From assembly GCF_026914185.1 (NCBI RefSeq), contig NC_070562.1:5394001-5458000 (forward strand): a stretch of 64,000 nucleotides of DNA, read 5' to 3'. Positions within the stretch are counted from its first letter, which is position 1. Every line of letters starts with the position of its first letter. The notes beneath the pieces were generated by a model. That model saw only the letters and a program-made list of their open reading frames with translations, had not been told where the DNA came from and searched no databases. The position numbers and the translations under genes are program-made. Shown here one piece after another: positions 45,392 to 55,686 of the stretch. The stretch is from Puccinia triticina (taxonomy: Eukaryota > Basidiomycota > Pucciniomycetes > Pucciniales > Pucciniaceae).

Positions 45392-47056
45392 TGTCAGCCT
45401 ACGTGATGCCAAGGGTATTATCCTTCTAGCTACACGTGGTGCAAAGCAAAAGATTAGAGTTATAAAACTCTAAGACAAGGTTATAAGGGTTAATTCCAAC
45501 GTAATTGTTGGGAATTATGGCGTAAGAACAAGGCAATTTGGGCCAATTTGGGCCAATTTGACGTAATAAAATGAATATAATTAATTTTAAAGAGGGGCCT
45601 GATAAATCAGGGGTGTTTAATCCCTCTAGAATGAAGAACTGGGGCCTGTAAACAGGTGTGGTTTAAATCCCAGAAAGAAATGGCAGAGAATCTCAAGAGA
45701 AGGGGCTTAAACTTACTAGTATAAGACCCTAGAGGCACTTGAGGTTCTTCAGGCGTGAAGTTGGGCAGTTGGAGGCGCTCAGAGGAGGTAATCTTGAGGG
45801 CAGGGTGGTTACTGGGCAGCTTCAGGGCGGAAATTGGGGCTAAAAATCACGAAAGTAGGTATTTTACCTGGCAAATCACAGGCTAATGAGGCTGTTGAAG
45901 GCGGGTAAAATTCTAATAGGTAATGTAAAGCTGGGGAATCTCCTTTTGGGCGGAGAAAGGGCCCTTTATATAGCCTAGGCAGGCCTCCAGGGGCGCCCAG
46001 GGGACATGGGGACACTTGTGGGCGCATTCTGAGGCAATTTGGTTGCGCTAGAAGGCGCTGTGGGTCGTGGAACCTTGGGGCTTGGATACAAGGGTTGCCA
46101 AGGACCTTTTACAGAGGTTCTGCGTGATTTTACACGTGCCTTACACGTCATGGGGGCTGGTTTGGGGGTTCTGTGACGCTCATTTCCGTGAAAATGTGCC
46201 ACAGAAGGTACTAGAACTGGCTTCTGTGTACTAGTACACGTGTAAGCAGTGCTTTATACATGTTCTGGAGGCGCTTATTGATTGCTCCAGTTCATTTGAC
46301 CCCTTCTACATATTTACTACAGTTGTAATTTACGTGTAGTGAGGCTTGGGAGAAGCTGGGGCGCTTTCTAGTGTCTCCTGTGCACGCTGCAAGAGCTCTT
46401 TTCAGTCTAGAATGTTTTTATATTGAATGACGTGGTAATTACATCTTGTTTGGTGATTAATTACATGTGTACAAGCCCTATAACACATGTAATATTGTTA
46501 TTGGGGCGTATTCTGGCCCATTCTTACTTATTGGTAACCTGAGCGCTTTGGTTGCGGGCTAGTTTATGCATTATGCATATATTTACACTAGGAGCGCGGG
46601 CTTGAGCTCTAGGCAACAAAGCACGCGGGCTTGGGTGCGCCACGCAACAAATAAAGCTATCTTTTGAACTGTACACAACACCTCAGTTACGTCACTGAAA
46701 ATGGTTGTAAATATATGTACTTATATATATATGTGCATACAAGTGCATCCACGCGGGGCGTGATGCACTTGCGTAAACTTTGAAGGTAGTTTACACAAGG
46801 AAGGGATAATAATTAAGGGTACATGTAAGTGAGGTACCCTAGGTTATTTTACCCGTAGAATCAGAATCTTTCATAATATTTTACTTATTAATTACACAAA
46901 GCTAAGTAATTAATTATTTATAAGTGTTTTTAATGTTTTTTGCGTAGTTTTACATATGTAAGAGTAATAATGTCTCTTTCATATGTAAAACTACTTTTCA
47001 TATTTTATTTGTATATTTTTATGTCACGGTGGCTCTGCCATAGTAGCCAGCTGACA
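45392..47056 (-). repeat. Chromovirus 5' LTR (1,665 bp)
   Basis: TGTCAG..CTGACA. Should contain the element promoter. One difference from the 3' LTR was noticed. Confidence 0.95.
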
Positions 47057-47061
47057 GAGAA

Positions 47062-47635
47062 CATCCGTGGATGCGGCCTGATAAACCAGCGAGTTACCCG
47101 AGGGACACCATCCAGGACTGCAAGGAAATATACGGGCGAAGCCAGGCTTGGCCCGGCCACTTCAGAAGATTCCGCAGGGAATGGTGTGGGAGCCCGGAAG
47201 CGCGGGGGCGAACCAACCAACTCTGGTGGTATCGCAGGAGCACCTGCTATAAAGGAGCCACCATTCTGGGGGGGCTGATTTATGTTGGGGGGATCCAAAA
47301 GCTTCAAACATTTAGTCAGCCCATGCAGGATCATCAAGAACAAAGACAAGTCAGTTGCTTACAGTCTCCAGGGTGTTAATCGCGGAATCACCCACTACAA
47401 ACGGACGACAAGCCGCCGGGGACTCGGAACAACGCATCAAGGTATCTATTGGACAAGAATAGAAATCCATACGCTCCCTGGCCCATTCTATTCGATCGGG
47501 CAAGGAGGGTGAATGAGGCTCGAGCACATCAACAGACCCAGACTAAACAAACTATCAGCATACATCCGCCAGCAATGGGTCATCCTGAAGGCAGTCACTT
47601 ACCAGTGATGACTGCACTAACGGTGAGGGACTCCT
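47062..47635. other. Right flank of the chromovirus, possible coding on the minus strand
   Basis: On the minus strand NQPPQNGGSFIAGAPAIPPE, then FRAPTPFPAESSEVAG and WFIRPHPRMFS is an open Pro-rich frame reaching the insertion site. It may be the other half of the disrupted locus at 36176-36754, but no domain supports it. Confidence 0.3.
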
Positions 47636-48560
47636 GTCCGTGCTAGGCGGCGGCAGTCGTGTGAGGGGAGAAGTGCTGTTTAGGCTGCCCTCGTAGCGGG
47701 TGGTCCGTAGAGATGAGCGCTGAAAGGAATTGGGATAGCTGTGGTGTTGGGGGTGGTTTTGAGATGTTCGCCGGGGTTTTGGATCCGCGGCGGCGGTTGT
47801 TTGTTTTGAGGGAAAGAGAAATGTGATCTTAAGGAAGAGGAAGGAAGGGGATCCGGAAAAACTCTGATGATGATGATTTGGCGAGCGGAGCTCGAAGGTT
47901 TGGACTCTGAAGATCTGATCTATAAACTCTGATGATGGACCGTATTCTGGGGATCAGAATGCCATGGCCACCCATCATCCAAGTTCGAGCTGAACTTGGA
48001 CTCAGGGTGACATGTCACATACATTTCATCACATCCTCCGCGCGCTACGCGCGCACACACACACAACAAACAAGAGAAGAAGGAAAAAGAGAACACAACA
48101 CAAAGAAACAAGAAGAGCACAGTGAGATGAGACAGAAAGAGAAGAACCAGAGAGAAGAAAGGAAGAAAGGAAAGAGGGAACAGCAAACACTCAAGACAGG
48201 CAAAAACAAACAGAAAGAGACAGAAACCAGAAACAAAACAAGGAAATAAACCCACAGCACATGCTGTGTTAGGACCAAGAAAAGTGAAAAGGGTTGGAAA
48301 CTGAGAAAGAAAGGAGTATGGAAGAGAGGGGTGAAAAATGGGGGAGATAGGAAGAGTGTAGAATTTTGAGAGTCTTGAGGATCTTGAAGGGGGGGAATTC
48401 TTGAGTCTTGAGGAGTGAGGAGGAATTTGAGTCTTGATGATCATCCTGCTGGCGGAGGCGGTGGAATTGCTCCTGACTAGCTGGCCACGAGAGGGGCCAC
48501 CACAACGGATGATGATTCAGCAGGCTTCTTGCGATCATGGTAGAATTTTGGGGTGGGGAA
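47636..48560. repeat. Repeat R-y copy 1 (homologous to 52277-53063)
   Basis: Shared landmarks in order with 52277-53063: GTCCGTGCTAGGC-GGCGGCAG, TTCGCCGGGGTTTTGGATCC, CGCGCGC followed by CACACAC, the adenine-rich ACACAACACAAAGAA, and AATAAACCCACAG..CTGTGTTAGGACCAAG. It looks LTR-like, but the ends were not defined. Confidence 0.65.
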
Positions 48561-49250
48561 GCGCCCTAGTTGGAGAACAAGAAACAAACTGTTCAATCTA
48601 GCTCAATCAGAAACCTCTTCAAAAAGGTCACTCACTCGATTTGCCGCGGAACTCGCCCGAGGGCGTAAACTATACGGATAGGAGGCTCTTCGGGAAGGAG
48701 AAATCATATTAACTACTGGAGGAGCTATTGAAGAAACCGGTATGGAAGCTGATAGGATGAGGAAAAGCTCTGAAGCCAAAGAGTATGAGCCTTTTTATAT
48801 TCTTCAGGAGGTGATGAGCTCTTGTCTGCAACCCTCACCAGCGTGACTTGGAAAACAAGGGGATGCCTTGTCCATTGGCCAGCTTCTTCGACTGCGACTC
48901 GCCAAGGTATCGCCGAGGTAATCAATCCAAACACAGTGCCAATGGTACTGTCCATAGTTCAGATGACGCGGCCTGGATATATTAGCCAGAAGGGCCTATT
49001 CACAAGGATTCAGTTGGGCCCATAGCCAACGGAGTTATAGGAATCAATACAAACAAACACGACTTACGAGGGTGGTGCGCTCGGCTCCGGACATTCAGAA
49101 TCGACGACGGCAGAAGAAACCGGAGGCCGTTTCCATATACAAACAACTTGGCTTCAGATGCAGGACCAAGCACGACAGCCGAGTCTGACAGACGCAGGCG
49201 GCGGTATGCGGTGGGCGAAGTCAGCAGTTGAGTCGAAATATCGATGGCGG
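48561..49250. other. Intergenic, nothing recognised
   Basis: No gene signature in either strand. Confidence 0.4.
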
Positions 49251-49254
49251 CGGG

Positions 49255-50230
49255 TGGTTGAATACACCCGGGGAGTCCTTCCACGAGGATAACCCGTGGA
49301 ATCCACGAGGAGTCCACGTGGGACCCCTGCGCGAGGTCGGACCAGCGGCTGTTGGTCCACACGTTCACGGGGTCTCCACCAAGTGGATCACGGGGGCACC
49401 TCGTGATGGCCCCGAGGATCCCACGGATACTTACAGATGTGTACCCGTGGAATCCACGTGGCCACGTAGGCGGGCCAGTGAAAAATTCAGCACATGCGCA
49501 GCTTGTTCAAAAGCATTGCTCATGAGACTTGAACCCGCAACCAGGCTGGGAGCTTGTAGTGGCAATGCCATACAACTCGACTCTTTCACACTACAGGCAT
49601 GTAGCTGTCGCTGCGGGATGCAGCGTCACCCTGTCGTTGCAAGCCCGCGTGACTGCGCAAGTAGGCGCAGTCACTGCGGCCGCGACCCCAAATGCAACGT
49701 CAGGTGACGCTGCGGGCCGCAACGACACCTATTTGCCCGTAGTTTCACAGTGTAAGGGTCGGTTGCTTTACACCTTATCAACCCCCCAAACAATGGTTTG
49801 CGATTGGGTTTGTGATTGGTTTTTTTGCTTATTTTTTTGTTTTCAATTTTTTTTCTTGCTCTTCAAAATCAATTTTTCTTGGACTTTCAAAACCTCAGGA
49901 CCAGCCTGAGATGGTCTTGGCTGGAAGTAAGAAAAAAAATGAAAATGTCGTGGAACCGACGTGAGCAACGAGCTGACGTGGTCTCCACGCGTGCCAGGAA
50001 GGCACATTGTGGAACCAACGGGGAAAAGTGTGAAGCCCATCGGTTCCACGTGGAAAAACCCTGTTTTGTGGAACCAACGAGCTTACCAAGGGGTTACCAA
50101 GCCGATCCTCGTCGGTTCCACGAATTACCCTCCTCTCGTCGGTTCCACAAACGGGCGGGGCAGGAAGTACCCCCGCCGTGTAGAGGTGACTGAGTTACCT
50201 CGCCGCCGAGGTAACTCCACCTCCGGTCGG
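49255..50230. repeat. Region of dispersed GTGGAACC / GGTTCCACG palindromic motifs
   Basis: Motifs such as CCGTGGAATCCACG, CCACGTGG, CGTCGGTTCCACG and TGTGGAACCAACG recur many times in both orientations. An inner pair CAGCGTCACC (about 49621) and GGTGACGCTG (about 49703) adds another dyad. No protein-coding signature and no clear terminal repeats, so it is a repeat-rich element of unknown class. Confidence 0.6.
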
Positions 50231-50654
50231 AACCAAACACGGAGCGCGGCGCAGCAGCGCAAGCCAAAACTCAAAGCAACCGGACGGGTATCAGGTCCCC
50301 AATCACTACTCGACACCCAGGCCGCGCGGATTGAAGTGCGCGCACTACCTGCAAGCCCAGCGCAACAGCTGCGGCCACTACGACCCCACGACGACACAGC
50401 AACCACTACTGCGCAGCTGCGCACAGCATTTTTTGACCCCTCATTGAAAAGAAAGTTAAAATCCCAAAAAGTGACAAAAGTCCATTTTGGTCAATTTTAC
50501 TCCACAAAACTTCTCAGCCAACGGTATCAAGACGTCTGGCGGCCAACTTTTCAAGGATTCCAGAAAAAACATAGCTACATATATCAACCTTCAAGCTTCA
50601 ATCTTCAAGATACGGCCCTCTTCACAGCGGAATTGTCTGGAGACAGACAATAAG

Positions 50655-50665
50655 TTGGGGGAGGA
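50655..50665 (+). promoter_or_regulatory. Polypurine tract before the LTR at 50666
   Basis: TTGGGGGAGGA directly before TGTGGTACGC. It indicates that the following LTR is the 3' LTR of a plus-strand element whose interior is lost or unrecognised. Confidence 0.6.
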
Positions 50666-51669
50666 TGTGGTACGCAAAAATGTGAAAAATCAAAAGTTTT
50701 CCTCATGTACATACAGAAGGCCTCAAGATACCATCCATTGGACACCACAAATGGACTCCACGGCTAAAGTAACCCCTATTACCCACTGGAAGCATCACTG
50801 GAGCCCCGCTACACTGGAAGTTAGGCCCTTTGGACAACCTGTAGCACCCAGTCAACCACCTGTCAGGCGCCTCAAGTCACCTTTCCCCGCACCATTCTAT
50901 CCCCACTATGTATATTGGTTTGGATTTGTTTTTTATGTATATGACATCATGCAGCACTGCCCCTGCAGGCTGTGCCCCTTCAACTGAATGGTTCTCCACA
51001 TTCTAGTTCCTTCTAACTCCACTTTGTTTGGTCTTATTACATCACCTGATCATTCCCTGCACAGCTTATGCACCCCTTGCATAAACTATGACATCATCTG
51101 GCACAGCCCCTCCTCATGTATGCACCCCTTGCATAAATTGTACACAGCCACTCCCTCTTAACTCCCTCATGCTGTACAGCACAGGCCAGCTAGAATACCT
51201 CACTCAGGGGCTGCCCTGGAGCCAAACTCCCTCACATCTGTCTATACAAGGAGCTCTCTCCCCCCCATTTTTATTTCCTCAGTTTATTACTCATCAAGTT
51301 TTATACTCACCCAACACCCAAACACTTACGTACCCACTCAACCCTCTTACTTACATATAACAATTCTTACATACTGAATAACAACCTTTTTATACTGTGT
51401 CACAAGAAAATTATCTTGAACTAACCACTCCTATCACTTATTAAAACTTGACAAGCTTACCTTGGTGGGTCTTGTAGCTGGTAGTATAGAGAATCTGCCG
51501 TTGGACCCGCGGCAGGTACCCGGAACCCGTTGGCAGGTACCTCCGGCACCCGCCCTGCACCCGTGCCTGTTTTTTGGGTAAAAGGGGTGCGGCACCTGGG
51601 TACCTGCCCAGGTACCGCCCCAGCTCCCCCGGATGCGGCAGAGTTTGGGTTGTCCAGACAAAGAGGCTA

Positions 51670-52185
51670 CAGCATAGCCTCATCGTCCGGGAGGAATCCC
51701 TTCCGGGAGACAAGGCTGTTGTAGCCTTGTTGTCTGGGAGGAACCCCTCCCGGGAGACAAGGCTGTTGTAGCCGTCGTCCGGGAGGAATCCCTTCCGGGA
51801 GATGAGGCTGTTGTAGCCTTGTCGTCTGGGAGGAATCCCTTCCGGGAGACAAGGCTGTTGTAGTGTTGTCGTCTGGGAGGGATCCCTTCAGTGAGACAAG
51901 GCTGTTTTAGCCTTGTTGTCCGGATCCCTTGCGGAGGACAAGGCTACAACAGCCTTGTCTCCCGGAAGGGATCCCTTGCAGACAAGGAGGCTGTATCTCG
52001 TCGTCCGCAAGGGATCACTTGCGGACAACGAGTTGTAGCCTTGTTGTCCGCAAGTGAACCCTTGCGGATGACAAAATACAGCCTCGTCGTCCGCAAGGGA
52101 TCACTTGCGAGCGACGGTAGCCTTGTTGTCCGCAGATCCCTTGCGGACAACAAGACTACAACAGCCTTGTCTCCCGGAAGGGATC
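51670..52185. repeat. Tandem array of ~50-bp CCGGGAGGAATCCCTTCC units, second half inverted
   Basis: Units contain GGGAGGAATCCCTTCCGGGA and GACAAGGCTGTTGTAGCC. From about 51910 the units appear in reverse orientation and drift to TTGTCCGCAAGGGATC. The array is therefore a composite palindrome. Confidence 0.85.
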
Positions 52186-52276
52186 CTTTCCGGCGGCACC
52201 CGCCGGTACACCCGCGTCACCCGCGGGCAGGTGCCGGGTACGGGTGTGGGTGCCTATTTTCAGGTGAAACGGTATG

Positions 52277-53063
52277 GAGCTCCGTCCGGTGCTAGGCCGG
52301 CGGCAGCGCTGGGAGGGGAAAAGGTGCTCTGGGAGCTGCCCTCACGGATGGTCGGGATGAGTCGTAGGGGATTCGAATGATAGCTTTGGGGGAAGTGGTT
52401 TTGATTTGTTTCGCCGGGGTTTGGATCCTCGGCGGCGTTTGGTTTTGTTGATAGGATTCTTGATGGTTGCAAGGGACTCAGGGATCAGGACTCTTCGGAC
52501 TCGGATTCGGAAAAAAAAAGATCAATAGATTGATAACCCCTGACTTGGATCAGAACAGGATGCTATGGGCCTCCTATCCTCCAAGCTCGCCGGGAACTTG
52601 GATTCCTGGAGGCCTGTCACAAGAATGTCATCATCTCCTCGCGCGCCGTGCGCGCGCACACACCAAAGACAACAGAAAAGAAGAAAGGAAACACAACACA
52701 AAAATGAAGCAGAAAACAGACAAATATGTGAGACATGATAAATGGAAGAGTGAGAGAAGAAAATAATCCAGAAATAAGAAACCTGAAAGAGAGGAAAAGA
52801 GAGGGAAACAGAGCCAGAAGAAACAAAACAAGCAAATCAAAATAACAAAATAAACCCACAGATAATCTGTGTTAGGACCAAGAAATGTGAAGATAAGTGA
52901 GTGAGAAGGGGGAGGAGTTGGAAGTGAAAATGAAGAGAGTGGGAAAGGGGGAAGAAAGAGAATCTGAGAGAAACTGAGGGAATCTTGAGGGTTGGAACTT
53001 GAAGCTTGAGTCTTGATTTTGAGGATCTTGAGGGCTGATCTTGAGGATTGAAAATGAGCTTGG
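52277..53063. repeat. Repeat R-y copy 2
   Basis: Homologous to 47636-48560; contains the same CGCGCGC/CACACA block and the TCTGTGTTAGGACCAAGAAA block. Confidence 0.65.
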
Positions 53064-53070
53064 CTACCAT

Positions 53071-53547
53071 CAACACTGGGTCGCTACGCTAACCATAGCG
53101 GTTAGCGTAGCGTAGCGCAGCGCAAATGCGCTATTTTTTAGCGTAGTGTTAGCGCAATTGCACGCATATGCGCTAACGCTACGCGCACGCGGTGCGCAGC
53201 TATTTTAGCTGATAGCGTAGCGTTAGCGCAGATGCGCGCAATTGCGCTAACGCTAAACATGCAGGGCGCAAAAGAGCGCGCGCTACGCTGCGCTACAGCG
53301 CCTTTAGCGGGAAAAAAGGGCTTTTTTTCCGCTAAAAGCGCTGTAGCGCAGCGCAGCGTAGCGTAGCGACTGTAGCGGCGCGCTAACGCTAACAAAGAAT
53401 TGGCGCGCTGTTAGCGCCGCTGAAAATTAGCGTAGCGTAGCGGCGCTAACAGCGCGCTAACGCTATGCAAAATAGCCGGGCGCTTTTTGCCGCTACGCTA
53501 ACGCGTAGCGCTGAAATAGCGTAGCGTAGCGTAGCGACCCAGTGTTG
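53071..53547. mobile_element. TAGCG foldback element (477 bp) nested in the hAT element
   Basis: Ends CAACACTGGGTCGCTACGC (53071) and GCGTAGCGACCCAGTGTTG (53547), flanked by CTACCAT on both sides (53064-53070, 53548-53554). The interior is built almost only of GCGTAGCG, GCGCTAACGCTA and CGCTGCGCTACAGCGC motifs, giving multiple nested palindromes. No coding potential. Confidence 0.8.
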
Positions 53548-53697
53548 CTACCATTTTGACCACCACAACGGGTGCGGCACCCGGGTGCCGGTCCAACGGC
53601 AGATTCTCTATGGTAGTATAGAAGGGCAGAGCTTGCACCTCCTTCATCCCCTTCTCCATTCAGCAAAAGGATTTCACAACCACTTTTGAGTCTTACA

Positions 53698-54003
53698 TCG
53701 GCAATACCATGGATCATATTGTTTTTTTGATACACAAGAATTTGATACCACGTATTGTATCAACAAACAGATACAATATGATGGTATTGTATTGATTTTT
53801 TTCTCTTTCTTTTCTGGCCCATTTGGACAAAATCCAATGGCCCACCTGAGCAATTTATTGAATATTGGATTGGATCGGGGACCCGATCCACATATCTCAA
53901 TGCATCTGGATTGTATTGGTTTGCAGAACCGATACAGATACGATGTATTGGAAAAAAAACCAAACCAATATCAATAAATACCAATATGTGTATCGGATCA
54001 GTT
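53698..54003. other. LTR right flank, AT-rich, nothing recognised
   Basis: Contains repeated GATACAATATG and TATTGGTTT-like phrases but no gene. Confidence 0.4.
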
Positions 54004-54325
54004 TCAGCGTTGGTTGTAGTCCTCCAGAGTCAGAGTTGTTGTTTACGGTTATCATTGTCATTCATCAGGTTAGATTATAAAACTCCATTTTCTTTTTTCC
54101 TCAAATATTGTTATTTTCTTTTATATCTATGAAATAAACTCAACACGTTTACAATAATATCAAGTGAAGAAGAGACTAATCAATCCCTCTTACGTGTCCT
54201 TCACCAAAAACCTTACTTCCAAAAAATCAAAATAAATCCTGCGTCATTGCAGGTGTGTGCAGAGAGAGTGTTGTAGTTGTCCAGAGTCAGAGTTGTTGTT
54301 TACGGTTATCATTGTCATTCATCAG
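54004..54325 (+). repeat. Duplicated CCAGAGTCAGAGTTGTTG segment around the spliced copy
   Basis: TCCAGAGTCAGAGTTGTTGT through CATTGTCATTCATCAG occurs at about 54017-54068 and again at about 54279-54325. It brackets the spliced-copy sequence at 54143-54276. Confidence 0.75.
54143..54276 (+). pseudogene. Processed (spliced) copy of 34521-34870
   Basis: Matches the exons of 34521-34870 with a handful of substitutions. It lacks both introns at the exact GT..AG borders: the junctions fall after 54178 and after 54252. This pattern requires splicing followed by reverse transcription. Confidence 0.82.
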
Positions 54326-54329
54326 CTGC

Positions 54330-55429
54330 AGCGCGTAATCCCAAGCCCGAATTCTATCAAAAATCACAATAATCATCTTGGCAAGATATCACACTCCCAA
54401 GTAAACTCACCATCTCAGAAGTGGGACGCTGTGGGGGCATTTTGACCCTTTGTTACTTTCAAAATTGATTTTTCCACCCCACTTTGTATAAAGGAACAGA
54501 AAACACCACATGTGAAGCCTTGGAAGAAGATACTAGCTTGGCATCTTGGTTGCAAATTGATGTCCTCAAAATGTGGATTCAGTGCATGAGCTGGATGATC
54601 CATTGATGAATCTTAACCAGAGCTTGGTTCCTGGGGCACTCCTTTGTTTTATGACACACTTTTTTGAACAATATTTTGTATTATTGGCCCTTGGTGAAGT
54701 ACAATTTATGTGAGCCCAATATACTAAAGAATAGAAATGGATGAATCACAGGTGAAGGGACCTGAAAAGCTCAAATTTTGAAAGGAGATGCAGTGGGAAC
54801 TGTTTGAAATTCATGGAGAAATGGAACAGTAGAATAACTAAGGCACAGATGAGACAAATACAATGGTGGAAATGACATCCATGTACGTAGGTGGTGAAAA
54901 ACTGAATGGCACAAAAAGACCCTTCCTTAGATGCTCACCCTCAAAGGTGGTGGTAACTAAGTCCCACACAATGCGCCAACCCAGGCTGTACCTGGGCCCT
55001 CCCATGAAAGAGATTTGTGATAAGAACATCTCTCCTCAAAAAAACCAAACAAAAGCCCAGTCGCCATATCTGTTGCAGTATGACCCACAACGTTCAGTGG
55101 GTGGACCAATACATCCAAACCCCCAAACACTTATTTTTGGGGGTCAATACAAGGTATTTTTGGCCACTGTTTTGGGGGGAGTGGGACAAAAAAGGGCTGT
55201 GAGAATTGCTATGACAAGTTTAGAACTTCATTGCAGATAAAAAAAAAAGTTAAAAACCAAACAAATTATGCATTTTTTTATTTTTTTTATTAGGGCTGAG
55301 AAAAATATAGGAGAAAGTGGGAGGGATGCTTGGGATGACAGGGGGAATGATCAAAAACTATCAATTACTTCTTTTTTTTAAAAAAAAAAAAGATTTTTTT
55401 TTGCTGGTTGTTTGAAGCCGTAGTTTTCT
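54330..55429. other. Intergenic, probably 3' part of the mariner element
   Basis: No gene recognised. CATGCACTGAATCCACATTTTG on the minus strand at about 54574-54595 resembles 34085-34101, so short dispersed homology exists. Confidence 0.4.
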
Positions 55430-55686
55430 CTACCAGCGGGTCGAACCACCTTTTGCATTGACAAAGGCTTGCATTTGCTGTGGCATGGAATGGAGCAGGT
55501 TGTCAAAAGTTTGGGTTGGGTAGTTGTCCCAGGCCTGGCTGATTGCTTCTTTGAGTGCGGGGATCAATTGGGGCTTGTAGAGCGTCTGGACAGCAACCTC
55601 GAGGTCCTTCCAGACGTTCTTGATGGGGTTCAGATCAGGGGACTGGGCTGGCCAGTTATTGATCTTCTTGATACTGTGGCTGGCCC

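Larger units (their letters stand above)
36760..47056 (-). mobile_element. Complete Ty3/gypsy chromovirus (10,297 bp) with target duplication GAGAA
   Basis: Two 1,665-bp LTRs (36760-38424 and 45392-47056) start TGTCAG and end CTGACA. The 5-bp GAGAA precedes the left LTR (36755-36759) and follows the right one (47057-47061). By eye the LTRs differ at one position (T at 37993 versus C at 46625), indicating very recent insertion. Inside, on the minus strand, are a primer-binding-like site, a spliced first ORF, a long gag-pol frame with zinc knuckle, protease, RT, RNase H, integrase and chromodomain, and a purine tract before the 3' LTR. The element may still be mobile, except that the protease triad is DIG. 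Confidence 0.96.
51487..53610. mobile_element. Non-autonomous hAT element (2,124 bp) inside the LTR
   Basis: Terminal inverted repeats TAGAGAATCTGCCGTTGG at 51487 and its complement ending 53610. The 8-bp duplication TGGTAGTA is at 51479-51486 and 53611-53618. It has no transposase. It carries GGGTACC-type subterminal repeats, a palindromic tandem array (51670-52185), repeat R-y copy 2 (52277-53063) and a nested foldback element (53071-53547). Confidence 0.92.
50666..53697 (+). repeat. LTR of the TGTGGTA...TCTTACA family, copy 4, split by a hAT element
   Basis: Starts TGTGGTACGC at 50666 and ends GAGTCTTACA at 53697. A TATA-like CTATACAAGGAGCTCTCTC lies at about 51242. Removing the hAT element 51487-53610 with one copy of its duplication restores the sequence TAGTATAGAAGGGCAGAG seen in copy 1. 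Net LTR length is about 900 bp. Confidence 0.78.

Noticed and set aside
49515..49575. tRNA-like minus-strand sequence (GGTTGCGGGTTCAAGTCTCA with 7-bp complementary ends)
   Set aside because: Total length between the complementary ends is only 56 nt, the T-stem does not pair and no D-arm or anticodon arm fits.
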